This document shows, piece by piece, positions 52,573-62,218 of a DNA stretch of 64,000 nucleotides. The first letter of the stretch is position 1, and each line of letters begins with the position of its first letter. The notes below the pieces were generated by a model that saw nothing but the letters and a program-made list of their open reading frames with translations, made no database searches and was not told where the DNA came from. Both the position numbers and the translations under genes were made by a program. Source of the DNA: Arthrobacter saudimassiliensis (GTDB taxonomy: Bacteria; Actinomycetota; Actinomycetes; Actinomycetales; Micrococcaceae); NCBI GenBank assembly GCA_900016675.1, contig LN483070.1, positions 1,915,584 through 1,979,583 of the forward strand. Reading direction: 5' to 3'.

Positions 52573-53309
52573 GAGGTGCTCCGTCCGGTTTCGGGCTGGC
52601 CATGGGCGGCGGGATCCCAGCGCTCGGCGGGCGGCTGCTCACCGCGCAGCTGCGCGACCAGGGCCGTGACGGCGTCCATGATGCGGTGGGTGGCCTCGTC
52701 GACCGTCTCGCGGGTCAGCGGCTGTCCGCGCAGATCCGAGAGGTCGACGGGGTCCCCGGCGAGGACGGTGACGCGCTTGCGGGGGAAGGCATGGATCTTC
52801 CGCCCATAGCGGGGCAGCACGTCCTGCGCGCCCCAGTGGGCCATGGGAACCACCGGCGCGCCGGTTTCGAGGGCGAGCCGGGCGGCTCCGGTCCGGCCGC
52901 GCATGGGCCACAGATCCGGGTCCCGGGTCAGGGTGCCTTCGGGATAGATGATCAGCGCGCCGCCGGCGTCGATCACGTCCCGGGCCACCTCCAGGGAGGC
53001 GCCGGCCTTGCCGGTGCTGCGTGCCACCGGCACCTGCCGGGTGCCGCGCAGCGCCGCACCCAGCACGGGCACGCGGAACAGCGACTCCTTGGCCAGGTAG
53101 CGCGGCATGATCTTCTGGTTGTAGAGGTAGTGGCCCACCACCAGCGGGTCGATCTCCGTGACGTGGTTGGGGCAGACAATGAAGCCGGTGTCCCGGGGCA
53201 GCTTGTCCATGCCGCGCCAGTCCCGAGCCATCAGCGCGTTCATGACCGGGCGCACGGCTCCGGCCACGAGGGCGAACACGAGCCGTGATTTCGTTGTTTC
53301 ATTGCTCAT
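52569..53309 (-). CDS. 1-acyl-sn-glycerol-3-phosphate acyltransferase (PlsC family)
   Basis: The start chosen is ATG 53309 (MSNETTKSRLVFALV); the frame extends upstream only as a shadow of murA. The 246-residue protein has the acyltransferase blocks NHVTEID (His49, Asp54) and PEGTLT (Glu124), and an N-terminal membrane-associated helix. It should make phosphatidic acid at the inner membrane. Position between murA and gpsA is common in Micrococcaceae. Confidence 0.93.
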   Translation of the reverse strand: MSNETTKSRLVFALVAGAVRPVMNALMARDWRGMDKLPRDTGFIVCPNHVTEIDPLVVGHYLYNQKIMPRYLAKESLFRVPVLGAALRGTRQVPVARSTGKAGASLEVARDVIDAGGALIIYPEGTLTRDPDLWPMRGRTGAARLALETGAPVVPMAHWGAQDVLPRYGRKIHAFPRKRVTVLAGDPVDLSDLRGQPLTRETVDEATHRIMDAVTALVAQLRGEQPPAERWDPAAHGQPETGRSTS

Positions 53310-53320
53310 AAGGAACCTGT

Positions 53321-54670
53321 CTACCGCATGGCGGCGCCGGACGCCGCTTCCGCCACGTCGAAGTCGGCGCCCAGGCCCTCGAGCTTGCCCTGGAAATGTT
53401 CGTACCCGCGGTTGATGATGTCGATGCCCGTGACCGTGGACACGCCCTCGGCGGCAAGGGCCGCGATCAGGTGGCTGAAGCCGCCGCGCAGATCCGGAAT
53501 GTCGATCCGGGTTCCGTGCAGCTTCGCTGGTCCGGAGATCACGGCGGAGTGCAGGAAGTTGCGCTGGCCGAAGCGGCAGGGCACGCTGCCCAGGCACTCC
53601 CGGTGGACCTGGATGCCGGCGCCCATGCGGATCAGCGCGTCGGTGAAGCCGAAGCGGTTCTCGTACACGGTTTCGTGCACGATGGACACGCCGTCGGCCT
53701 GGGTGAGCGCGACGACGAGCGGCTGCTGCCAGTCGGTCATGAAGCCCGGGTGCACATCGGTTTCCAGCACCAGCGGATTCAGCCGCCCGCCCGGGTGGTA
53801 GAAGCGGATGCCGTTGTCGTCGACGTCGAACGCGCCGCCGATCTTGCGGTAGATGTTCAGGAACGCGGTGAGGTCCTGCTGGCAGGCGCCCTCCACGTAG
53901 ATGTCGCCGCGGGTGACCAGGGCGGCCGAGGCCCAGGAGGCGGCTTCGTTGCGGTCCGGGAGGGCGCGGTGGTTGAAGCCGGTCAGCTCGCTGACGCCCT
54001 CGATCCGGATCACCCGGTCGGTCTGCACGGAGATGATGGCGCCCATTTTCTGCAGCACCGCGATGAGGTCCATGATCTCCGGCTCGACGGCGGCGCCGGA
54101 GAGCTCGGTGATGCCTTCGGCGCGGACGGCGGTGAGCAGCACCTGCTCGGTGGCGCCGACGCTCGGATACGGCAGGCGCAGCTTGGCGCCGCGCAGGCCC
54201 TTCGGGGCGGAAATGGAGATGCCGCCGGGCCGCTTGTCGACGACGGCGCCAAAGTCGCGCAGCATCTGCAGGTGGTAGTCGATTGGCCGGTCGCCGATGC
54301 GGCAGCCGCCCAGGTCGGGGATGAAGGCCTCGCCGAGGCTGTGCATCAGCGGGCCGCAGAAGAGGATGGGGATGCGCGAATCGCCGGCGTGCGCGTCGAT
54401 GTCCTTCGACGCGGCGGTCTTGGCATTCTTCGGATCCATGGTCAGGTCTCCGGTCACCGGATCCTTGGTGACCTCGACGCCGTGCAGCTTGAGCAGGGAC
54501 GTGACGACCTCGACGTCCTTGATTTCCGGCACGTTCCGCAGCAGGGAGGGGGTGCTGCCCAGCAGCGCCGCCACCATGGCTTTGGGGACGAGGTTCTTGG
54601 CCCCGCGAACCGGGACCTTCCCGGTGAGCGGAACTCCACCGCGGATGGTCAGAACGCTACCCATGAACAC
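53321..54670 (-). CDS. murA: UDP-N-acetylglucosamine 1-carboxyvinyltransferase
   Basis: The 449-residue protein starts at GTG 54670, with ATG 54664 the close alternative. It has Lys25-Asn26 in RGAKN and the catalytic loop GGCRIGDRP with Cys123, the fosfomycin target; this is not the Asp variant of mycobacteria. It carries out the first committed peptidoglycan step, adding enolpyruvate to UDP-GlcNAc. It heads the murA-plsC-gpsA-ddl run on the minus strand. Confidence 0.96.
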   Translation of the reverse strand: MFMGSVLTIRGGVPLTGKVPVRGAKNLVPKAMVAALLGSTPSLLRNVPEIKDVEVVTSLLKLHGVEVTKDPVTGDLTMDPKNAKTAASKDIDAHAGDSRIPILFCGPLMHSLGEAFIPDLGGCRIGDRPIDYHLQMLRDFGAVVDKRPGGISISAPKGLRGAKLRLPYPSVGATEQVLLTAVRAEGITELSGAAVEPEIMDLIAVLQKMGAIISVQTDRVIRIEGVSELTGFNHRALPDRNEAASWASAALVTRGDIYVEGACQQDLTAFLNIYRKIGGAFDVDDNGIRFYHPGGRLNPLVLETDVHPGFMTDWQQPLVVALTQADGVSIVHETVYENRFGFTDALIRMGAGIQVHRECLGSVPCRFGQRNFLHSAVISGPAKLHGTRIDIPDLRGGFSHLIAALAAEGVSTVTGIDIINRGYEHFQGKLEGLGADFDVAEAASGAAMR

Positions 54671-54809
54671 CTATTTCCTTTAGTCCCAACGCCCCCGGTA
54701 CGAACACGACTGCATCAAGCATAGGAGGAAGGGCATCCGTTCAGAAACACGCGCCCCTGCGTCCTGCCCTCTCCTGCCCGGCTTGCTGCTCTCCCGGAGG
54801 GAGAACGCC

Positions 54810-54837
54810 GACAGGCCCCCGGGATCGGGGGCCTGTC
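54810..54837 (-). terminator. hairpin downstream of leuD
   Basis: Eleven-base arms (54810-54820, 54827-54837) pair perfectly with a GGGATC loop, 40 bp beyond the leuD stop. It has no U-tract. It probably ends leuCD transcription before murA. The remaining part of 54671-54877 carries the murA promoter region, with no clear hexamers. Confidence 0.5.
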
Positions 54838-54877
54838 CATGATACTTCCGCCTGTCGGCCGGGGGCGAACCGGGGCC

Positions 54878-55477
54878 TCAGCCGAGCGCGGGGAGGGTCT
54901 GCGGTTTGAAGGCCGGGCGCCGGGCCTCGAAGGCGGTGATGTCCGCCTCATGGCGCAGGGTGAGGCCGATGTCGTCCAGGCCTTCCATCAGCCGCCACCG
55001 GGTGTAGTCGTCGATCTGGAACCCGGCGGTGACCGGTCCGCAGGTGACGGTGCGGGCGGCGAGGTCCACGGTCACCTGGGTGCCCGGGGAGTTTTCGAGC
55101 TCCTTCCAGATGAGTTCAATGTCATCCTGGGCGACCTGGGCGGCCACCAGGCCCTGCTTGCCCGCGTTGCCGCGGAAGATGTCGGCGAACCGGGAGGACA
55201 GCACGGCGCGGAAGCCGTAGTCCTTCAGGGCCCAGACGGCGTGTTCGCGGGAGGAGCCGGTGCCGAAATCAGGACCGGCGACCAGCACCGAGCCGGCCGA
55301 GTAGGGCTCGCGGTTCAGGATGAACTGCGGGTCCTTGCGCCAGCCGGCGAACAGGGCGTCTTCGAAGCCGGTGCGGGTGATCCGCTTGAGGTAGACGGCC
55401 GGGATGATCTGGTCGGTGTCGATGTCGGACTGCCGCAGTGGTACGCCGATGCCGGTGTGGGACGTGATCTTTTCCAT
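54878..55477 (-). CDS. leuD: 3-isopropylmalate dehydratase, small subunit
   Basis: The 199-residue protein has the IPMI small-subunit pattern: [11 protein letters not shown] near the start and [17 protein letters not shown] in the middle. With LeuC it isomerises 2- and 3-isopropylmalate in leucine synthesis. It is 9 bp downstream of leuC. Confidence 0.97.
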   Translation of the reverse strand: MEKITSHTGIGVPLRQSDIDTDQIIPAVYLKRITRTGFEDALFAGWRKDPQFILNREPYSAGSVLVAGPDFGTGSSREHAVWALKDYGFRAVLSSRFADIFRGNAGKQGLVAAQVAQDDIELIWKELENSPGTQVTVDLAARTVTCGPVTAGFQIDDYTRWRLMEGLDDIGLTLRHEADITAFEARRPAFKPQTLPALG

Positions 55478-55486
55478 AGTGGGCTC

Positions 55487-56935
55487 CTAGGCGGCCGCGG
55501 CGGCGGCGGCGGGCAGCGGGTCGAGGTCCGAGGGTGAGGAGAGGGTGCCGCGCACCGCCGTGGCGGCGGCGACGACCGGGGAGACGAGGTGGGTGCGCCC
55601 GCCCTTGCCCTGCCGGCCCTCGAAGTTGCGGTTCGAGGTGGACGCGCAGCGCTCCCCCGGCGCGAGCTGGTCCGGGTTCATGCCCAGGCACATGGAGCAG
55701 CCGGCGAAGCGCCACTCGGCGCCGAAGTCCTTGAAGACCCGGTCCAGTCCCTCGGCTTCGGCCTGCAGCCGGACCCGAGCCGATCCCGGGACCACGATCA
55801 TCCGGACCGCGGGGTCCTTGGCGCGGCCCTCGATGATCGAGGCGGCCAGGCGGAGGTCTTCGATCCGGCTGTTGGTGCACGAACCCAGGAAGACGGTGTC
55901 CACCCGGATCTGCTTCATCGGGGTTCCCGCTTCCAGGCCCATGTAGTCCAGGGCGCGCTTCGCGGCGGCCTTGGCGTTTTCGTCGGTGAAGTCTTCGGGT
56001 GCGGGCACCTTTTCGGACAGAGGCACGCCCTGGCCGGGGTTGGTTCCCCAGGTCACGAACGGCTCCAGTTCGTCGGCGTCCAGGAAGACCTCGGCGTCGA
56101 ACTCGGCGTCGTCGTCGGTGGCCAGCGACCGCCAGTACTCGACGGCGGCGTCCCAGTCCGCGCCCTGCGGCGCGTGCGGCTTGTCCGACAGGTACGCGAA
56201 CGTGGTGTCGTCGGGGGCCACCATGCCGGCGCGGGCGCCGGCTTCGATGGACATGTTGCAGATGGTCATCCTCGCCTCCATGGAGAGGGCGCGGATGGCC
56301 GAGCCGCGGTATTCGAGCACGTAGCCCTGCCCGCCGCCGGTGCCGATCTTGGCGATCACGGCCAGGATGATGTCCTTGGCGCTGACGCCGGGGCGCAGCG
56401 TGCCTTCGACATTGATCGCCATCGTCTTGAAGGGCTTCAGGGACAGCGTCTGGGTGGCCATGACGTGCTCCACCTCGGAGGTGCCGATGCCCATCGCCAG
56501 GGCGCCGAACGCCCCGTGGGTGGACGTATGCGAGTCTCCGCACACCACGGTCAGGCCGGGCTGGGTCAGGCCCAGCTGCGGTCCGACGACGTGCACGATG
56601 CCCTGCTCGGCGTCGCCCAGCGGGTGCAGGCGGACGCCGAACTCGGCGCAGTTGGCGCGAAGGGTTTCGATCTGCGTGCGGCTCACCGGATCGGCGATCG
56701 GCTTGTCGATCTCCAGCGTCGGGGTGTTGTGGTCCTCCGTCGCGATCGTCAGGTCGGGGCGGCGCAGCTTCCGGCCGGCCAGCCGCAGCCCCTCGAAGGC
56801 CTGCGGCGAGGTGACCTCGTGGATGAGGTGCAGGTCGATGTAGAGGAGGTCGGGGGCGCCGTCCGTGCCCTTGGCGACGACGTGGTCGTCCCACACTTTC
56901 TGCGCCAGCGTCCTGCCTGCCACATGTTCACCCAT
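55487..56935 (-). CDS. leuC: 3-isopropylmalate dehydratase, large subunit
   Basis: The 482-residue protein has aconitase-family features: [27 protein letters not shown], and the Fe-S ligand Cys residues ([17 protein letters not shown]). It binds a 4Fe-4S cluster. It is divergent from an IclR regulator, as in other actinobacteria where NdgR/AreB controls leuCD. Confidence 0.97.
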   Translation of the reverse strand: MGEHVAGRTLAQKVWDDHVVAKGTDGAPDLLYIDLHLIHEVTSPQAFEGLRLAGRKLRRPDLTIATEDHNTPTLEIDKPIADPVSRTQIETLRANCAEFGVRLHPLGDAEQGIVHVVGPQLGLTQPGLTVVCGDSHTSTHGAFGALAMGIGTSEVEHVMATQTLSLKPFKTMAINVEGTLRPGVSAKDIILAVIAKIGTGGGQGYVLEYRGSAIRALSMEARMTICNMSIEAGARAGMVAPDDTTFAYLSDKPHAPQGADWDAAVEYWRSLATDDDAEFDAEVFLDADELEPFVTWGTNPGQGVPLSEKVPAPEDFTDENAKAAAKRALDYMGLEAGTPMKQIRVDTVFLGSCTNSRIEDLRLAASIIEGRAKDPAVRMIVVPGSARVRLQAEAEGLDRVFKDFGAEWRFAGCSMCLGMNPDQLAPGERCASTSNRNFEGRQGKGGRTHLVSPVVAAATAVRGTLSSPSDLDPLPAAAAAAA

Positions 56936-57058
56936 GACCGGTGCTCCTTGTCCTTTGCGCCTGCCAATTGCTTTGGAGCCCGCCGGAGGGCGGGCCGTTG
57001 GTGCGCTGAATCCAGCTAACCCCCAGCCTCGTAGGTTCCGCCAGCTTCATCTATTGCA

Positions 57059-57073
57059 TCTCAAATAGTGAGA
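57059..57073. promoter_or_regulatory. palindrome in the leuC/IclR divergent region
   Basis: TCTCA-AATAG-TGAGA is a perfect 5-5-5 inverted repeat, 16 bp before the IclR ATG (57089) and 124 bp before leuC. Overlapping it, CTATT (57051-57055) and AATAG (57064-57068) form another inverted pair. It is a candidate binding site for the IclR regulator. Confidence 0.4.
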
Positions 57074-57088
57074 CGGCAGTATCAACTT

Positions 57089-57808
57089 ATGGACAACACA
57101 AGCGGCGTGGGCGTGATCGACAAGGCAGTCATGGTGCTGGATGCACTCGAGGCGGGCCCGACGACACTGGCCCAGCTCGTTTCCGCCACCGGACTGGCCC
57201 GGCCCACCGTGCACCGGCTGGCAATCGCCCTGGTGCACCACCGGCTGGTCACCCGGGACATGCAGGGGCGCTTTGTGCTGGGCGGCCGCCTGGTGGAGCT
57301 GGCCTCCGCAGCGGGCGAGGACCGCCTGATCGCCTCGGCCGGCCCGGTGCTGCTGGCGCTGCGGGACGCCACCGGCGAAAGCTCGCAGGTCTTCCGCCGG
57401 CAGGGAGAGTGGCGGGTCTGCGTGGCCTCGGCGGAGCGGCCGGTGGGGCTGCGGGACACCATCCCCGTGGGCACGCAGCTGTCCATGAAGGCCGGTTCCG
57501 CAGCGCAGGTGCTGCTGGCCTGGGAAGACCATGAACGGCTGCTGGAGGGCCTGCAGCAGGCTCGGTTCACTCCCACGGTGCTCGCGGGCGTGCGCCGTCG
57601 CGGCTGGGCGCAGAGCCTCGGCGAGCGGGAGCCGGGCGTTGCGTCGGTCTCCGCGCCCGTGCGCGGCCCCTCCGGACGCGTGATTGCGGCGGTGTCCATT
57701 TCCGGGCCGATCGAGCGGCTGAGCCGACAGCCCGGGCGCATTCACGCCGAAGTGGTGGTGCGGGCAGCCGCGCAGCTCACCGACGCGCTGCGCAAGACCC
57801 CGGACTGA
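57089..57808 (+). CDS. IclR-family regulator (NdgR/AreB-like)
   Basis: The start chosen is ATG 57089 (MDNTSGVGVIDKAVMVLDAL), because the GTG at 57068 overlaps the palindrome. The 239-residue protein has an N-terminal winged helix (LVSATGLARPTVHRLAIAL) and a C-terminal IclR effector domain. Divergence from leuCD matches NdgR (Streptomyces) and AreB (amycolates), regulators of leucine and amino-acid metabolism. No obvious Shine-Dalgarno, so the mRNA may be leaderless. Confidence 0.9.
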   Translation: MDNTSGVGVIDKAVMVLDALEAGPTTLAQLVSATGLARPTVHRLAIALVHHRLVTRDMQGRFVLGGRLVELASAAGEDRLIASAGPVLLALRDATGESSQVFRRQGEWRVCVASAERPVGLRDTIPVGTQLSMKAGSAAQVLLAWEDHERLLEGLQQARFTPTVLAGVRRRGWAQSLGEREPGVASVSAPVRGPSGRVIAAVSISGPIERLSRQPGRIHAEVVVRAAAQLTDALRKTPD

Positions 57809-57844
57809 CCCTAGTCTGGTGCCCTCCAACCCAGGGAGGGCCGC

Positions 57845-58270
57845 ATGAAACGGCTTCGCGTGCTGTGGAACGTCATCCGTCTCACGGGTGCCAGCTATGT
57901 CTTCATCGGTTTCGTGGCTGTCCTGGCGGGAGCCGCCGTCGTGCTGCCCCGCGTGGAATCCGGGATCCCGACGCTCGGTGACGCCCTCTGGTACCTCTTC
58001 GTTTCCTTCACCACGATCGGTTTTGGCGACCTGGTGGCGGTGACCTTCGCCGGACGGCTGATCACCGTCGTCGTCTCCCTGTACGGCATTGTGGTGGTCG
58101 CCCTGCTGACCGGTGTTCTGGTGAGTTTCTACAACGAGCTCCTGAAGGTCCGTGCCCGCTCCAGCCTGGCGGAGTTCGTCGATGAGCTGGAGCACCTGAC
58201 GGAACTGTCCCCCGAGCAGCTGCAGGACCTTTCGGAGCGCGTGCGGCAACGCCGCGTCCTGCCGCCGTAG
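57845..58270 (+). CDS. two-TM potassium channel
   Basis: The 141-residue protein starts at ATG 57845, with GGGAGG upstream. Two membrane helices (about 16-36 and 70-95) flank a pore helix and the selectivity filter TTIGFGD (56-62). A short cytoplasmic helical tail follows, with no RCK domain. It is a KcsA/Ion_trans_2-type tetrameric channel. No regulatory partner is adjacent. Confidence 0.88.
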   Translation: MKRLRVLWNVIRLTGASYVFIGFVAVLAGAAVVLPRVESGIPTLGDALWYLFVSFTTIGFGDLVAVTFAGRLITVVVSLYGIVVVALLTGVLVSFYNELLKVRARSSLAEFVDELEHLTELSPEQLQDLSERVRQRRVLPP

Positions 58271-58299
58271 GCGACCGCGGCCCGTGCGGGTGCGTGCAG

Positions 58300-59313
58300 C
58301 TACCCGCCGAAGTGGTCCCAGCCGACCGACGACGGCGCAGCGCCGCCGACGGTGACACCGGTGCCGCGCAGCACCCGGCCAATGGGGGCAAACCCCTGCG
58401 GAAGCTCAGCCTCGGGCCCGAAGGTCGCCAGCAGCCCGTGGTCCTCTCCCCCGGCCAGCACCCAGGACAGCGGATCGGCCTTCAGGCGTGCCGCGGCCGG
58501 AGCCAGCCGGGCCGCCCGTTCGGCGAGGGTTGCGGCGTCCAAGTCGATGCGCACGCCGGAGGCCGCGGCAATCCGCCCGGCATCACGGACCAGGCCGTCG
58601 GAGACGTCCAACATGGCCGTGGCGCCGGCCTGCGCCGCGGCCGGGCCGTTGAGAACGGGCCGTGGCCTGCATTGGGCCATGGCCAGGCCCGCCAGCTCCT
58701 GGTCTTCGGCCTTGCCGGGGTCGGCCATGTTGATCACGCTCTGCGGGCTTTCCAGGACGGCCAGTCCCCCGGCTGCCAGCCCCAGAGCCCCGCAGTGGGC
58801 CACGATGTCGCCCGGGCGGGCGCCGGAGCGCAGGACCGGGCTTCGGCCGGCCAGGTCGCCCGTAACGGCTGCTGTGACGACGATCTGGCGGCCGCGCCCC
58901 AGGTCTCCGCCTGCCACCGAGCAGCGTCCGGCGTCGGCAGTCAGTGAGGAGACAGCTGCGGCGAGCCCGTCCGCGAGGGCTTCGACCCAGGACACGAGGG
59001 TGTCCGGCGGCAGCGTCAGGCTGACGACGAGCGAGGTGGGCGTCGCCCCCATTGCGTTGATGTCCGACAGGTTCTGGGCCGCGCATTTCCAGCCGACGTC
59101 GAATCCGGTGCTCCTGTAGCCGCTCGGCCACTCGAGCCGAAAGTCGGCGTCCTGGACGAGCGTGTCGATGCTGATCACGGTTCGGCCGTCCGGGGCGGCG
59201 ATTATCGCCGCGTCGTCCCCGGGGCCCAGCAGGGCCGTTACGGGCCCCAAACGGGGAAAGATGCGTTCGAGCAGCGCTTTCTCGCCCAGTCCACCGACCG
59301 TTTCTGCCGACAT
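58300..59313 (-). CDS. thiL: thiamine-monophosphate kinase
   Basis: The 337-residue protein has GPGDDAAII (metal Asp), ISIDTLVQDADFRLEW, the metal/substrate region NLSDINAMGATP, VAGGDLGRG and ATAMLDVSDGLVRD. It phosphorylates thiamine phosphate to the diphosphate. It is convergent with the K+ channel gene; tRNA genes follow on its upstream side. Confidence 0.94.
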   Translation of the reverse strand: MSAETVGGLGEKALLERIFPRLGPVTALLGPGDDAAIIAAPDGRTVISIDTLVQDADFRLEWPSGYRSTGFDVGWKCAAQNLSDINAMGATPTSLVVSLTLPPDTLVSWVEALADGLAAAVSSLTADAGRCSVAGGDLGRGRQIVVTAAVTGDLAGRSPVLRSGARPGDIVAHCGALGLAAGGLAVLESPQSVINMADPGKAEDQELAGLAMAQCRPRPVLNGPAAAQAGATAMLDVSDGLVRDAGRIAAASGVRIDLDAATLAERAARLAPAAARLKADPLSWVLAGGEDHGLLATFGPEAELPQGFAPIGRVLRGTGVTVGGAAPSSVGWDHFGG

Positions 59314-59406
59314 GCTCCGCCCTTCATCCTGCTGGTGTCTTTCCCCATTATTCCGGGTGCTGTGCCGGTCCTGGGCTTCTTCGGGCGAGCCGGCGGATTT
59401 CGTGGA

Positions 59407-59441
59407 AAAGAAAAAGGCTCCGGACCTATTGGTCCGGAGCC
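59407..59441 (-). terminator. intrinsic terminator after tRNA-Glu 1
   Basis: A perfect 11-bp stem (59416-59426 with 59431-59441) and TATT loop is followed, on the minus strand, by a U-rich tract (59415-59407). It is a classic Rho-independent terminator. Confidence 0.85.
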
Positions 59442-59449
59442 TTCCTTGG

Positions 59450-59522
59450 TGACCCCAGCGGGATTCGAACCCGCGTTACCGCCGTGAGAGGGCGACGTAC
59501 TAGGCCGCTATACGATGGGGCC
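59450..59522 (-). tRNA. tRNA-Glu (CUC), copy 1
   Basis: The 73-nt sequence folds into a full cloverleaf: acceptor GGCCCCA/TGGGGTC, anticodon loop CTCTCAC with anticodon CUC, T-loop TTCGAAT. The discriminator is A, and the following CCA is encoded in the DNA (59449-59447). It lies by gltX and is identical in its body to copy 2. Confidence 0.97.
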
Positions 59523-59622
59523 AGGCACTTCCCGCATATCTGCGGGCCTCAACAAGTATGCCATACCCCCGGCACAAAGCTGAAATCGAAGCCATGGAGG
59601 TCCTCGGAGGAAACCCAACAAC

Positions 59623-59659
59623 AAAAAAACCGGCTCCGGACAATGTCCGGAGCCGGTTT
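59623..59659 (-). terminator. intrinsic terminator after tRNA-Glu 2
   Basis: A 15-bp perfect stem (59627-59641 with 59645-59659) has an AAT loop and a U-run on the minus strand (complement of the A-run at 59623-59629). Its stem core (GGCTCCGGAC) matches that of the terminator of copy 1. Confidence 0.85.
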
Positions 59660-59666
59660 CCATATG

Positions 59667-59739
59667 TGACCCCAGCGGGATTCGAACCCGCGTTACCGCC
59701 GTGAGAGGGCGACGTACTAGGCCGCTATACGATGGGGCC
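59667..59739 (-). tRNA. tRNA-Glu (CUC), copy 2
   Basis: It has the same 73-nt cloverleaf as copy 1, anticodon CUC. Here CCA is not encoded (CATATG follows), so CCA must be added by the nucleotidyltransferase. It is separated from copy 1 by its own terminator and about 100 bp. Confidence 0.97.
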
Positions 59740-59787
59740 GCTGATATTGCTGCATATCGCTTCAGATATTCACCTGAACAATCAGCG

Positions 59788-59859
59788 CTGGGATACCAGG
59801 ACTCGAACCTAGAATGACGGTACCAGAAACCGTTGTGTTGCCAATTACACCATATCCCA
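59788..59859 (-). tRNA. tRNA-Gln (CUG)
   Basis: The 72-nt cloverleaf has acceptor TGGGATA/TATCCCA, anticodon loop TTCTGGT with anticodon CUG, T-loop TTCGAGT, discriminator G. The unusual U1-A72 pair is typical of tRNA-Gln. CCA is not encoded. It stands next to tRNA-Glu and gltX, as in bacteria where GluRS also charges tRNA-Gln. Confidence 0.96.
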
Positions 59860-59975
59860 ATGTTCCTGCCGGAAGCTTTGGAGCGCTTGTCTCCGTTGCA
59901 ACCCCTCAGCAACGAGTATTAACTCTACACGAGGTTGGGCCACCGCGCAAAACCGAACCGGCTGTGATCCCCGCC

Positions 59976-60692
59976 TCAGTTCAGCAGGCTGGAAACCTCG
60001 GACAGGGACGTGACCACGGGAAAGCCGAAGTTCCTGCCGTCCCGCCCCGCGGCACCGGTCCGATCCACCCACACGCCCTGCAGTCCGGCGGCGCAGGCCC
60101 CTTCGGCGTCGACCACCGGATTGTCGCCCACATAGAGCGTACGGCCGGGATCGGTGCCCAGCTGCCGGACACCCTCCAGGAAGATCGCAGGCTCGGGCTT
60201 GGCGGCCCCCACGGTGTCGATGCCCACCAGGATCTCCACACGGTTCAGCCCGGCCGCATCCAGCTTCGCCCGCTGGTAGTCGGCGACATTGTTGCTCACG
60301 GCACCGTAGGGGATGCCGCGCAGCTCCAGCAGGTCCAGCAGGGCAAAGACATCCGCGAAAGGCTTGAAATGCAGCGGCAGCAGCGCGTCGTACTCCTCGT
60401 TCCAGGCGGACGCGGCAGCCTCGTCCAGCCCGTCCAGTCCTGAGGCCTGCTCGGCGTGCTGGACGCGGAGGATGCGCTGCTCCGTAAAGGACAGATCCCC
60501 CGCCAGATAGGCGTCGTAATAACCCTTGGGGTCCGACGTGAACAGGCCGTGGTAGGCCTGCCACTGCTCTTCGGAGAAATGGGACAGCCGCTCCGCGCTG
60601 ACCGCGCGGAGCGTGCTGCCCATGGCCGTGTAGAGGTCCACAAGGGTCTCATCGATGTCGAACAGGACCCCGTGGACCGCTCCGGCGCTCAT
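59976..60692 (-). CDS. HAD-superfamily hydrolase
   Basis: The start chosen is ATG 60692 (MSAGAVHGVLFDIDETL), 9 bp after gltX. The 238-residue protein has motif I FDIDET (Asp12, Asp14), motif II in GAVSNN, a Lys region (GAAKPEPAIF), and motif IV GDNPVVDAEGA. An alpha-helical cap lies between motifs I and II. It is a phosphatase-type HAD, with unknown substrate. It is probably co-transcribed with gltX. Confidence 0.9.
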   Translation of the reverse strand: MSAGAVHGVLFDIDETLVDLYTAMGSTLRAVSAERLSHFSEEQWQAYHGLFTSDPKGYYDAYLAGDLSFTEQRILRVQHAEQASGLDGLDEAAASAWNEEYDALLPLHFKPFADVFALLDLLELRGIPYGAVSNNVADYQRAKLDAAGLNRVEILVGIDTVGAAKPEPAIFLEGVRQLGTDPGRTLYVGDNPVVDAEGACAAGLQGVWVDRTGAAGRDGRNFGFPVVTSLSEVSSLLN

Positions 60693-60700
60693 CAACGGAA

Positions 60701-62218
60701 TCAGGCCTGTGCCCGGAAGGCACGCAGCCGGGCCAGCGACGACTCGCGGCCCAGGATCACCATCGACTCGAACAGCGGCGGGGAGATCCGGCGACCGGAG
60801 ATGGCGGTACGTACGGGTCCGAAGGCCAGCCGCGGCTTCAGCCCCATCTCCTCCACCAGCGCATGGCGCAGCGCGGCCTGCAGCGATTCCGCGGTCCAGT
60901 CCTCCAGCGGTTCCAGGGCCGCGAGGGCGGCGTCGAGCGCCTCGGCCAGGTTCGCCGGGAGGCCCTTGCGCGCGTCGTCGGCAATGTCGATCTCGTCGTC
61001 GGCCTTGAACAGGAAGCCCATCATCTCCGGCGCTTCGCCGAGCAGGGTGATGCGTTCCTGGACCAGCGGGGCGGCCTCGCGAACGATTTCCGCTTCGCGC
61101 TCAGTGAGGGTCTCCCCCACCAGGCCGGCCTGCTGCAGGTACGGCACGAGCCGGGCCCGGAAGTCCTCGGGCTCGAGCATGCGGACGTGCGAGCCGTTGA
61201 TGGCCTCGGCCTTCTTCAAATCGAAGCGGGCAGGGTTGGAGAGCACGTCGTGGATGTCGAAGTTCTCCACCAGCTGGTCGACGGTGAAGATGTCCTCGTC
61301 GGCGGAGAGCGACCAGCCCAGCAGGGCGAGGTAGTTCAGCAGGCCTTCCTTGATGAAGCCGCGCTCACGGTGCAGGAACAGGCTCGATTCCGGATCGCGC
61401 TTGGAGAGCTTCTTGTTGCCGGCGCCCATGACGTACGGCAGGTGGCCGAACAGCGGCATGTACTTGGCAACGCCCACCTCGATGAGCGCCCGGTAGAGGG
61501 CGATCTGCCGCGGGGTCGAGGACAATAGGTCCTCGCCGCGCAGCACGTGGGTGATGTCCATGAGGGCATCGTCCACCGGGTTGACCAGGGTGTAGAGCGG
61601 AGCGCCGTTCGCCCGCACCACCACGAAGTCCGGAACGGTGCCGGCCTTGAAAGTGATCTCGCCGCGGACCAGGTCATTGAAGGTGATGTCTTCGTCGGGC
61701 ATCCGCAGCCGCAGCACCGGCTCCCGACCCTCGGCGCGGAATGCCGCGATCTGCTCCTCGGTGAGGTCCCGGTCGTAGTTGTCGTAGCCGAGCTTGATGT
61801 CACGTCCGGCGGCGCGGTGCCGTGCCTCGATCTCCTCGGGGGTCGAGTAGGACTCGTAGACCCAGCCGCCCTCGCGCAGTTTGGCGATGACGTCCTGGTA
61901 GATCTCGCCGCGCTGGGACTGGCGATACGGTTCGTGCGGCCCACCGACTTCCACGCCCTCATCCCAGGTGATGCCGAGCCACTTCAGGGCATCAAGGAGC
62001 TGCAGGTAGCTTTCCTCGCTGTCGCGCGCCCGGTCGGTGTCCTCGATACGGAACACCATGGTGCCCTTGGTGTGCCGGGCATAGGCCCAGTTGAACAGGG
62101 CGGTCCGGATCAGCCCGACGTGCGGGGTGCCCGTCGGCGACGGGCAGAAGCGCACCCGCACCGGGGTGTTCTCGTCAACGGTGGGCAGGGACGCGAGAGA
62201 GGAAGGCTCAGTAGTCAT
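60701..62218 (-). CDS. gltX: glutamyl-tRNA synthetase
   Basis: The 505-residue class I synthetase has the HIGH-like motif [10 protein letters not shown] near residue 26, the GluRS strand [12 protein letters not shown], and the KMSKS-like KLSKR. It charges tRNA-Glu. In actinobacteria without GlnRS it also glutamylates tRNA-Gln, corrected later by GatCAB, which fits the two tRNA-Glu and one tRNA-Gln genes downstream. It follows a 82-bp gap after the membrane-protein gene. Confidence 0.96.
   Translation of the reverse strand: MTTEPSSLASLPTVDENTPVRVRFCPSPTGTPHVGLIRTALFNWAYARHTKGTMVFRIEDTDRARDSEESYLQLLDALKWLGITWDEGVEVGGPHEPYRQSQRGEIYQDVIAKLREGGWVYESYSTPEEIEARHRAAGRDIKLGYDNYDRDLTEEQIAAFRAEGREPVLRLRMPDEDITFNDLVRGEITFKAGTVPDFVVVRANGAPLYTLVNPVDDALMDITHVLRGEDLLSSTPRQIALYRALIEVGVAKYMPLFGHLPYVMGAGNKKLSKRDPESSLFLHRERGFIKEGLLNYLALLGWSLSADEDIFTVDQLVENFDIHDVLSNPARFDLKKAEAINGSHVRMLEPEDFRARLVPYLQQAGLVGETLTEREAEIVREAAPLVQERITLLGEAPEMMGFLFKADDEIDIADDARKGLPANLAEALDAALAALEPLEDWTAESLQAALRHALVEEMGLKPRLAFGPVRTAISGRRISPPLFESMVILGRESSLARLRAFRAQA

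Noticed and set aside
57068..57088. GTG 57068 as IclR start
   Set aside because: It lies inside the palindrome and adds residues not typical of the family; ATG 57089 fits better.
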